In this document: positions 19,294-26,596 of the stretch, one piece after another
Position numbering within the stretch: position 1 is the first letter of the stretch
How the letters are laid out: every line of letters starts with the position of its first letter
From: CAIYOL01 sp964494805
GTDB lineage: Bacteria; Planctomycetota; Phycisphaerae; Sedimentisphaerales; Anaerobacaceae
DNA: 64,000 nucleotides
Assembly (NCBI GenBank): GCA_964494805.1
Contig: CAZBST010000011.1
Location: 1 to 64,000 of the forward strand
Direction of reading: 5' to 3'
The notes under the pieces: model-generated
Seen by the model: only the letters and a program-made list of their open reading frames with translations
Told to the model about the DNA's origin: nothing
Database searches by the model: none
Position numbers and translations under genes: made by a program

Positions 19294-20694
19294 ATGAAGG
19301 TTTGTGTAGTTGGGGTTGGTTATGTCGGACTGGTTACGGCCGGGTGTTTGGCCGAGGCCGGCAACAACGTTATATGTGTGGATGTGGATGGTGGCAAAAT
19401 TACAGCCTTGAAAAATGGAGTAATGCCCATTTATGAGCCGGGCCTGGTTGAATTGATAGGACACAATAAGAAGCTCGGCCGGCTGCACTTTACAACCGAC
19501 CTCAAAGAGGGGATAGACAATTCGCTTATTATCTTTCTTGCGGTTGGCACTCCATCGGCGCCGGATGGCTCAGCTGATATATCGGCTATCCTTTTAGTTG
19601 CCGGTGAAATTGGCGAAAATCTTAACGACTATCGTATCATTGCAACGAAAAGTACTGTGCCAATAGGCACCTGCAAGAAGATAACGAATATTATAAAATC
19701 TAAAACGGAAACGCCGTTTGATTATGTCAGCAATCCGGAGTTTTTGAAAGAAGGTGCCGCCGTTGAGGATTTTATGCGCCCTGACAGGATAATTATTGGG
19801 ACAACTAATCCTGCTGTTAGGGAAATAATGAAGCAGTTGTATAGTCCTTTTATGCGAAGGAGCAACCGGATATTATTTATGGATCCTCTCTCTGCTGAGA
19901 TGACAAAATACGCAGCCAATACTATGCTGGCTACGAGAATTTCGTTTATGAATGAAATCTCGGCTTTGTGCGAGAAGGTTGGAGCAGACGTCGAACAGGT
20001 CAGGCAGGGCATCGGCAGCGATTCAAGAATTGGACGCTCCTTTTTGTTTCCAGGTGTCGGCTTTGGCGGTGCCTGCTTTCCAAAAGATATTCGGGCGCTG
20101 ATTCATACCGGTTCCAAACACGGAGTCGAAATGGCAATAGCCAAATCGGTACAGCAGGTAAATATAAATCAGCACGAAAGATTCGCAAAACGCATTACCG
20201 ATTTCTTCGCAGGCCGGGAAAACAAAACTATACTGGCTGTTTGGGGACTTGCCTTTAAGGCAAGAACTGATGATGTCAGAGAATCGCCGGCACTTTACTG
20301 TATAAGGAAGTTTTTCGATTGCCGGATGAAAATTAGGGCTTATGACCCTGAAGCCGGCCCGGCGGCATTAGCGGCTTTGGATGGCAAAATCGAAACCTTC
20401 CAGAATGGATATGATGCGCTTGATAACGCCGATGCCTTGGTTATCTTTACCGATTGGCAGGAATTCAGGAACCCTGACTTTGAAGTTATCAAAACAAAGC
20501 TGAAAACCCCCGTCGTCTTTGACGGCAGAAACCTCTACGACCCCGGTGTGGTTAAAAAAGCGGGAATTGAGTATTACAGCATTGGAAGGGTGCCTATTGT
20601 GCCAGAGCGGTTAAAAGAGCAGAAGCTTAAGATTACAGCCTTGCAGGGACCTGCACCTTACGATAAAGTGCAGGATGAAGTCCTGGAGAAATAG
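19294..20694 (+). CDS. ugd: UDP-glucose 6-dehydrogenase
   Basis: 466 residues. Oxidises UDP-glucose to UDP-glucuronate with two NAD+. N-terminal Rossmann motif VGVGYVGLVTAGCLAEAG; catalytic cysteine in PGVGFGGACFPKDIRAL (about 256-272); C-terminal domain begins AVWGLAFKARTDDVRESPA. Preceded by AGGAG 8 nt from ATG. Followed 12 bp later by a small membrane protein and then by an epimerase that probably acts on its product, giving UDP-galacturonate or a related sugar for the surface glycan. Confidence 0.95.
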   Translation: MKVCVVGVGYVGLVTAGCLAEAGNNVICVDVDGGKITALKNGVMPIYEPGLVELIGHNKKLGRLHFTTDLKEGIDNSLIIFLAVGTPSAPDGSADISAILLVAGEIGENLNDYRIIATKSTVPIGTCKKITNIIKSKTETPFDYVSNPEFLKEGAAVEDFMRPDRIIIGTTNPAVREIMKQLYSPFMRRSNRILFMDPLSAEMTKYAANTMLATRISFMNEISALCEKVGADVEQVRQGIGSDSRIGRSFLFPGVGFGGACFPKDIRALIHTGSKHGVEMAIAKSVQQVNINQHERFAKRITDFFAGRENKTILAVWGLAFKARTDDVRESPALYCIRKFFDCRMKIRAYDPEAGPAALAALDGKIETFQNGYDALDNADALVIFTDWQEFRNPDFEVIKTKLKTPVVFDGRNLYDPGVVKKAGIEYYSIGRVPIVPERLKEQKLKITALQGPAPYDKVQDEVLEK

Positions 20695-20706
20695 AGGGAA
20701 GATATT

Positions 20707-21078
20707 ATGGGTATGGATTCCGTTGTAAAAATAATAGGTATAGCTATAGTTCTTCTCGCTGTCCTGGCCTTGTTAAGGCCTGATATTATGAAACACATAT
20801 TGAAATTCTTCAAACATGGAAAACGCGTATACTTTGCAGGACTGGTAAGGTTGATATTGGCGGTTGTATTTTTACTTGCAGCCCGTGAATGCGACATCAC
20901 CTGGGTGATAGTTGTCTTTGGAATTCTTTTCTTAATATCAGCTCTGTCGATATTTATGATTGGCGCCGAAAAGCTAAAGCCTATGCTCGACTGGTTCCAG
21001 AACAAATCAACCCTGTTTCTTCGTTTTATGGCGGTGATCATTCTAATCCTCGGCGCAATCATTATCTATTCAGCTTAA
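20707..21078 (+). CDS. Small four-helix membrane protein in the ugd operon
   Basis: 123 residues with four hydrophobic segments (about 7-22, 45-59, 65-85, 103-121) separated by short basic loops (HGKRVY, EKLKP). GGGAAG precedes the ATG. It lies 12 bp after ugd and 12 bp before the epimerase, so it is co-transcribed. No family recognised. A role in export or in anchoring the glycan machinery is possible only by position. Confidence 0.7.
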   Translation: MGMDSVVKIIGIAIVLLAVLALLRPDIMKHILKFFKHGKRVYFAGLVRLILAVVFLLAARECDITWVIVVFGILFLISALSIFMIGAEKLKPMLDWFQNKSTLFLRFMAVIILILGAIIIYSA

Positions 21079-21090
21079 GCTCGGACTATA

Positions 21091-22035
21091 ATGAAAGTAT
21101 TGGTAACAGGCGCAGCCGGTTTCATCGGCTCACATCTCAGTGAGGAACTTCTTGACGACGGCTTGATAGTAATCGGGCTTGATAATTTCGACGACTTTTA
21201 CGACCCTCAAATCAAACGACAGAATGTCAAAGGTTGCCTTAAGAATAAGAATTTCCAGCTTGTTGAAGCCGATATTCGTGATAGCGTAGCTTTAGATAAA
21301 GCCATTAGCAGCGGCGTCGAAATAATCGTGCACCTCGCCGCCAGAGCAGGCGTCAGACCTTCGATTGAAAAACCTCTGCTTTACACGGATGTCAATATAA
21401 ATGGAACGATGGTCCTGCTCGAAGCAGCAAAAAAACACAAAGTCAACAAGTTTATCTTTGGCTCAAGCTCGAGCGTCTATGGCAACAATGAAAAGGTCCC
21501 CTTTTCTGAGGGAGACAGCGTTGATTTTCCTATCTCGCCTTACGCCGCTACCAAAAAGGCTGGTGAGCTTATCTGCCACACATATCATCACCTTTACGGC
21601 ATTTCCATAACTGTCCTGCGTTTTTTCACCGTCTATGGCCCCCGGCAAAGACCAGACCTCGCCATTCACAAGTTCGCTAAACTCATCGAGCAAAATAAAC
21701 CCATACCTGTTTACGGTGACGGCTCTATGATGCGCGATTTTACATACATTGACGATATAATCGACGGCACCATCGCAGCTATGAATAAATGCACCGGCTT
21801 CCATCTTTACAATCTTGGAGAATCACGCCCCATATCAGTTAACGATTTAATCGCCGAGATAGAAAAAGCCCTCGGCAAAAAGGCAATTAAAGAATATTTG
21901 CCTCCCCAGCCCGGAGATGTCGAACGCACGTTTGCCGATGTAACCAAAGCCGTCAACGAGCTTGGCTATAAGCCAAATACAACAATTCAGGATGGCCTGG
22001 CAAAATTCGTCCAGTGGCTAAGACAAAAATCTTAA
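21091..22035 (+). CDS. NAD-dependent sugar-nucleotide epimerase (UDP-glucuronate 4-epimerase type)
   Basis: 314 residues, extended SDR family. TGAAGFIGSHLSEEL binds NAD; the catalytic set is Ser in FGSSSSVYGNNEKVP and Tyr/Lys in SPYAATKKAGELICHTYHH; GVRPSIEKP and FFTVYGPRQRPDLAI are typical of UDP-glucuronate 4-epimerases. Being next to ugd strongly favours UDP-glucuronate as substrate. UDP-glucose or GDP-mannose derived substrates cannot be excluded from sequence alone. Confidence 0.88.
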   Translation: MKVLVTGAAGFIGSHLSEELLDDGLIVIGLDNFDDFYDPQIKRQNVKGCLKNKNFQLVEADIRDSVALDKAISSGVEIIVHLAARAGVRPSIEKPLLYTDVNINGTMVLLEAAKKHKVNKFIFGSSSSVYGNNEKVPFSEGDSVDFPISPYAATKKAGELICHTYHHLYGISITVLRFFTVYGPRQRPDLAIHKFAKLIEQNKPIPVYGDGSMMRDFTYIDDIIDGTIAAMNKCTGFHLYNLGESRPISVNDLIAEIEKALGKKAIKEYLPPQPGDVERTFADVTKAVNELGYKPNTTIQDGLAKFVQWLRQKS

Positions 22036-22063
22036 GTGCTTCACCCATAAGACCGAATTTACT

Positions 22064-22092
22064 TTGAAAAGCCGCTGAAATTATACTATAAT
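22064..22092 (+). promoter_or_regulatory. Promoter of the subtilase gene
   Basis: TTGAAA (22064-22069), 17-bp spacer, TATAAT (22087-22092), followed by a predicted start near 22099 and the GTG start codon at 22122. Confidence 0.75.
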
Positions 22093-22121
22093 GCTTTTTT
22101 ATCCTGTTTTATGAGGGTGAT

Positions 22122-23912
22122 GTGTTGAGATACAGATACGCTTTGACAAGGGGGGTTATTTGTTTTGTTGTTTTCTGTTGTGATTTGACCATACAAAAGG
22201 CCTATGCTTTGGCCGGCTCTACCGCGCACGATGGTTCGAACGCTCAGGCGGTTCACGCCCTTGGCGAGACCGGCGAAGATGTCAATGTCGGCTTGATTAC
22301 CGCACGGAACGTTCTCGCTACTCACGAGGCATTTTACGATAAAGATATAAACGGTAATCCCATCGGTGCTACGCACGTCTTCAATTATGATTTTTCAGGC
22401 AGTGGCATTGTAAGCGCTTCCCACGACACCTGGATGGCGGGAATCGTAGCAAGTCGCGGAGGAGTTTCGCACCCTTACGATATAGGCGTTGCCCCCGGGG
22501 CTTATTTACACTGTGCACGGGTAGCAAACGATTCCAACGAAATTTACTTTTCCTGGCTCAATAATGCCTTGAACGAATTGATAATCGGACGAAGCTGTAA
22601 AGTCATCGTTACAGGAATTTCTTTTACAGCAACTACCTCGGATGGTCAAAGTATTACGACGTTGCTGTACGACTATTATGCGTATCACTATAACGTTACC
22701 TTTGCCAACGCCGCTGGCAATGAAGATACTCGAATAGCTGTACTTGGAGACACTTACAACGGAATAACAACCGGCGGACTTAGAGTTACTTATGATGATA
22801 ACTACGGTCAGGTTGGCAACTTAAGCGGTTCAGGCCCTACTTACGACGGCAGAGGGAAACCCGATATTGTCGCACCCTCTCAAAACCAGACAATGCCAAG
22901 TGCCGGCTCTGATACCAGTTGGTACGAATGGACGTCGGACGGCGGTCATACGAGTCTTTCAGCGCCGCATACTGCTGGTGTTGCTGCCCTTCTGCTGGGA
23001 TTGGCTGATAACACACCTGACCCGTGCTACAATCAGAACGAAGTCATAAGGGCTGTAATTGTAAATTCAACTTTTCCAAACATTGACGATAAATCAGGCA
23101 GCCAAACTGACCCAGCCATCTGGAACGAAGATAGAGGCTATGGCAGGATTGACGCACTAAGAGCATACCAGTTACTCGATTCGAACTGCGTCTTCCCTGA
23201 TGTTACCATCACAGAAGAAAAAGGCTGGGCTTTCGACGCCATCGCCCCATCACAGCAGCACACATACACAATTTACGCTCCGCGGCGATACCGCCTCGTA
23301 GCCACCCTAACCTGGGACCGCAGAGTGGAATGGACCGATACGTTTCATCCGTATTTGGCCAACCTCGATTTGAGAATTTACAAACCGAATAATCTGAATC
23401 CCATCTTTAATAAACAAATCGGCGGCTTCAGCACTAACGATAACCTTATAAAAGCTGATTTCCTGCTCCCTCGTTCCGGCCAATATACCCTCAAGGTTGT
23501 GAATAATTCAAATAACGAAACCGCTCACTATGGTCTTGCTTTTGAATTGCTGCCACCGATTCCGGGGGATTTTAACCTCGACTATATTGTTAACAGTAAT
23601 GACCTTTTCGATATCGCTGAGAACTGGCTGCAGCCGGTCCCCGGCTTCGATACGGGCTTCAACTTCTTTGATTTCGGTGCTCTCGCCTTTTTCTCTGAAA
23701 ACTGGTTGCAGTCGGCCGCTGGCTCTAATATGGACTTATGTAAAGACGACTTTGTTGATTTCAGGGATTTCGCCATCTTCGCCAAAAACTGGCTGCAGCC
23801 AGCCCCCGGCTCTGATACGGACTTATTTAAGGACGGATTCATTGACTTCAGGGATTTTGCACTCCTAGCTGAAAACTGGCTAATCACAGACCCCGCATAT
23901 TATCAGGATTAA
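22122..23912 (+). CDS. Secreted subtilisin-like (S8) protein with dockerin-like repeats
   Basis: 596 residues. Signal peptide to about residue 31. An S8 fold follows: His101 in SHDTWMAGIVAS (canonical HGTHVAG), oxyanion Asn200 in NAAGNED, Ser278 in HTSLSAPHTAG. The place of the catalytic Asp (VNVGLIT, residue 60) is Thr, so activity is doubtful or an alternative Asp serves. A P-domain-like beta region spans about 355-490. The last 105 residues contain three to four copies of a motif like DFVDFRDFAIFAKNWL, resembling dockerin calcium-binding halves common at the C-termini of planctomycete exoproteins. GTG start; GAGGGTGA is upstream. Confidence 0.85.
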   Translation: MLRYRYALTRGVICFVVFCCDLTIQKAYALAGSTAHDGSNAQAVHALGETGEDVNVGLITARNVLATHEAFYDKDINGNPIGATHVFNYDFSGSGIVSASHDTWMAGIVASRGGVSHPYDIGVAPGAYLHCARVANDSNEIYFSWLNNALNELIIGRSCKVIVTGISFTATTSDGQSITTLLYDYYAYHYNVTFANAAGNEDTRIAVLGDTYNGITTGGLRVTYDDNYGQVGNLSGSGPTYDGRGKPDIVAPSQNQTMPSAGSDTSWYEWTSDGGHTSLSAPHTAGVAALLLGLADNTPDPCYNQNEVIRAVIVNSTFPNIDDKSGSQTDPAIWNEDRGYGRIDALRAYQLLDSNCVFPDVTITEEKGWAFDAIAPSQQHTYTIYAPRRYRLVATLTWDRRVEWTDTFHPYLANLDLRIYKPNNLNPIFNKQIGGFSTNDNLIKADFLLPRSGQYTLKVVNNSNNETAHYGLAFELLPPIPGDFNLDYIVNSNDLFDIAENWLQPVPGFDTGFNFFDFGALAFFSENWLQSAAGSNMDLCKDDFVDFRDFAIFAKNWLQPAPGSDTDLFKDGFIDFRDFALLAENWLITDPAYYQD

Positions 23913-23970
23913 AAAATGTGCCTGCCGTTAAAGAGTTAGTATGGCGCCCCTGGTTTTCCAGAATTCAGAT

Positions 23971-25260
23971 TTACATGATATTGATATTTTTGAGCATCGC
24001 ATCAACTGAATTTATTTCTTCTTTCACTTTATCCACGTCAATATGCAAATCCTGGTGAGCACTATTTAACGAAATTAGTCCTGCGTATTTTAATCTCAAC
24101 TCTCTCAAGGACTCTCTTAGAAAACTCTTAATAGTACCTCGTTCAGATGTTAGCCTCTTTGCCGTTCTTCCTTCTATATATCTATCATCCCAATATGTAC
24201 GTATCCGCCTGATTCGGTTGATTTCAATAACTATCCTTTCCAAGCTTTTAAGCTTGATATCTATGTCTTTTTTTAGAAAGTCAATATCATCATATAAATC
24301 TTTTACCATGACCTTGATATGTTCAAACTCTTGTTGAGCGTTGGTTATATCCTGATTATGAATTATCCTTGGTTCTTCGAAACCAAACGCAGAAATAATC
24401 TCTTCCTCACTGTTCAGCATTCTATCAGCTATCCCATATCGAACAGCTTCAGCAGAGGTCAAAGTAAGCAATTTACCACGTTCGCTCAAAACACGATTTA
24501 CTAAATGAGATTCTTTCTTGTCTTTACCGTTGATTAAAATGGTTTTGCCATCTTCAACCACTTCCAAAACCTCGATACTTTCATCTACCATAGCTTTGGC
24601 CAGCAAACCAGATCTGCCGTTCTGTTCTGCAAGGGTGGCAATATAACCCCTGTCGGCTGACAGGAGTTTTTCACCGACTCTTTTGCCAAAGGCTGATTTT
24701 ACGTCTTTGACTCCCGATGAAGATACCACAGTGGGTGCGGCTGCGCCGATGGCCGTTCCATCGGCCATATATATGTAATCGCAAGCTAATGCAATGATTG
24801 CACCGGCTGAATACGCACCGCCATATTCACCTCCACTGACGAATGCAGCTGTGCGACAATTGTCCGCTGAAATGATTGCATCGCAAATTCGCCTCATTAA
24901 ATCTCCTCGCCCCCCGAGTGTATCGATTTCTATGAGAATAAGCAGAGGACCCTGGTTAGAGGCGTTTTTAATCGCCTTTTCAAATGCTTTTGTCACGCAC
25001 TCTAATTCTATGCTGTCTTTTATCGGCAGTGTAATAATTTGATTTCTCCGGCCTAAGGTATTCCATTCGATATCATAGTCCGTAAGGTCAAGGTATCGGG
25101 CGGCTTGCTTGTCCCCAACACGAACTATAGTTTTGCTGCCTTTCTTTCGTTGAGTAGCATAACCTTGTACGGCTTTACCGGTCTTTCGGTTGGTAAATGT
25201 GTCTGCAGCACAATAAGCAGTTATTAATAGACATATGATAATGAAAACCGGCTTTTTCAT
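23971..25260 (-). CDS. ClpP/NfeD-type serine protease-like exported protein
   Basis: 429 residues. Signal peptide (about 1-19). The ClpP-fold domain (about 85-300) has IEIDTLGGRGDLMRRICDAI (substrate strand), SGGEYGGAYSAGAIIALACD with the candidate nucleophile Ser in AYSAG, and MADGTAIGAAAP. This matches the NfeD1b/SppA-like membrane-bound proteases. The position that carries Lys138 in Pyrococcus PH1510-N (YIKSLA) reads YIATLA here, by my alignment. The last 120 residues are helical and charged, probably coiled coil, and no NfeD membrane domain is present. It converges on the subtilase gene. Confidence 0.75.
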   Translation of the reverse strand: MKKPVFIIICLLITAYCAADTFTNRKTGKAVQGYATQRKKGSKTIVRVGDKQAARYLDLTDYDIEWNTLGRRNQIITLPIKDSIELECVTKAFEKAIKNASNQGPLLILIEIDTLGGRGDLMRRICDAIISADNCRTAAFVSGGEYGGAYSAGAIIALACDYIYMADGTAIGAAAPTVVSSSGVKDVKSAFGKRVGEKLLSADRGYIATLAEQNGRSGLLAKAMVDESIEVLEVVEDGKTILINGKDKKESHLVNRVLSERGKLLTLTSAEAVRYGIADRMLNSEEEIISAFGFEEPRIIHNQDITNAQQEFEHIKVMVKDLYDDIDFLKKDIDIKLKSLERIVIEINRIRRIRTYWDDRYIEGRTAKRLTSERGTIKSFLRESLRELRLKYAGLISLNSAHQDLHIDVDKVKEEINSVDAMLKNINIM

Positions 25261-26265
25261 AATCTTGCCTTGATGGAAAATGGTATATGGTCTTCTGCTT
25301 TTGAATTAAATTATAATTCTACCCAGACTGTACCCTTTGTCAACAGTAAAATTTCTCGCGTCCGCTTTTGGCGGGACCTCGCCTCCGACCCAGCATATTA
25401 TCAAAATTAAAAAGTGTTTCTTTAGTTGTTTTGATAGATTCCTCGACCGCGCTCGGGACAAGAATTGGGTTTGTTTGGGTTCGTTTTTCTAAGTCGGCTG
25501 TTCGGTGTTTTTTGTTGTTAGTCATTGCTATTACTGAAGTTATGTTCATTTTTAGCTTTTTGAAAATTGGGTTTGTTTTGAACGGTTAACCGTTTTAAGT
25601 TTTTCATATTTCATAGTTGATAGAAAGTCTCCGTTGGGGTTTGCGCTCGCTGTATAAAAGGCGAGGCAAACTCCACTACAAGATATAAACTATTAAGTCG
25701 TTTCTGACCCGGGCCTGCCGGCCCCAAGACCATCGCCCTGCTGGGCGACTTGGGACAGAATGCGTCCCTTCTATAATTGGACGGACTTGCGCGAATGATG
25801 CGAAAAAAGTACTCGATTCTCGATATCAGATTCTCGTAACTCGATGTGGGAAAAGGAGTAAAAAAAATTTAGAAAAAAATGGATTTTTGATTTTAACCTC
25901 CTGCGCATTTGATTGAATTCCGCTCAATCGCCGCGGGGGCTTTTTTACCTGAGTTGCTGGTGCTGCCGGAGGCCGCAACGAGGAAACATCCAGTAAGTAT
26001 GCCGAAGGCATACGGGTAAACAAGCATCCGAGCAGAAGGCAGCACAAGCAAATGGGTCCCCTGTACTTAGCCAAGATAGCATCTCTCGGGGATCTTCGCT
26101 ACGCTTCGAGAGGACGCAACAGCAAAACGACCCCCAATAAAATTGGGGGCTTTCGGATTGGCAGGATTTACCGCTCCATAACTGTCGCGGTTCTGTAACC
26201 ATCGCAATAAATTGCTGTCATAAAAACATTTGTTCTGCGGTTTATTTTGTATTAAAATTAAGGAA
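25261..26265. other. Gene-poor stretch between NfeD-like gene and nrdJ region
   Basis: About 1 kb with stops in all frames and no credible gene. It holds a small remnant of a secreted-protein C-terminus (25369-25410), a perfect 8-bp hairpin with a 3-nt loop at 26131-26149, and GC-rich patches (25700-25760) unlike the flanks. It may be debris from lost genes. Confidence 0.5.
25369..25410 (+). pseudogene. Remnant of a dockerin-type C-terminus
   Basis: In one frame the last codons read SDPAYYQN then stop, and the following bases read AAAAAGTGT. The subtilase gene ends TDPAYYQD, stop, AAAAAATGT. The match of about 25 bases, including the bases past the stop codon, suggests a fragment of a deleted paralogue. 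Confidence 0.4.
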
Positions 26266-26496
26266 ATGTCTGTTAGCTCTAAAAAAAGAACGTTTCTCGG
26301 TTTGTGTGCCGGGTGGTTTTCGTCTTTATTCGGCCGGCCGGCAGCCAAGCCGACTGCGGAGGATTTGCGGCGAATAGAGTTTAAGACCAGCACGCAACAT
26401 CTGGGAGTGCGATTTACAGAAAAAATTCGCAGCGTTTTCAGGTTTAAGTGGATTAGACTGTCACTCCTGCGCAAGCAGGAGTCCAGAAAACGCTGA
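26266..26496 (+). CDS. Small basic protein of unknown function, tail formed by a repeat
   Basis: 76 residues. ATG at 26266 directly follows AAGGA. The first 64 residues (MSVSSKKRTFLGLCAGWF, then a basic body with EDLRRIEFKTSTQHLGVRF) look protein-like, with a possible N-terminal hydrophobic patch. The last residues, SLLRKQESRKR, are encoded by the first palindromic repeat unit at 26457-26486, so the natural end of the gene was probably overwritten. I do not recognise a family. Confidence 0.45.
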   Translation: MSVSSKKRTFLGLCAGWFSSLFGRPAAKPTAEDLRRIEFKTSTQHLGVRFTEKIRSVFRFKWIRLSLLRKQESRKR

Positions 26497-26571
26497 TAAA
26501 ATTACTGGATTCCCACTTTCGTGGGAATGACAATTTTACAATGACTGGATTCCCGCTTCCGCTGGAATGAC
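26457..26571. repeat. Cluster of three palindromic intergenic repeat units
   Basis: Units 2 (26505-26531) and 3 (26545-26571) read CTGGATTCCC...GGAATGAC, 27 nt each, 40 bp apart; unit 1 (26457-26486) is a more divergent copy in opposite orientation with an ACTCCTGC/GCAGGAGT stem. They are the REP-like repeats that translate as VIPAEAGIQ or FPRKWESS in false ORFs of many genomes. They lie between the small basic gene and nrdJ. Confidence 0.8.
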
Positions 26572-26596
26572 ATTGGTTGATAAGTCGGGGTTTATT

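Noticed and set aside
26131..26149. Hairpin CCCCCAAT/ATTGGGGG as a terminator
   Set aside because: No T run follows on either strand, and no gene ends nearby.
25826..26202. Minus-strand ORFs with many Cys residues
   Set aside because: No ribosome binding site, no family, and composition typical of non-coding GC-rich sequence.
26567..26596. Earlier ATG for nrdJ at 26567
   Set aside because: It is part of a palindromic repeat unit and has no ribosome binding site; the ATG at 26597 is better.
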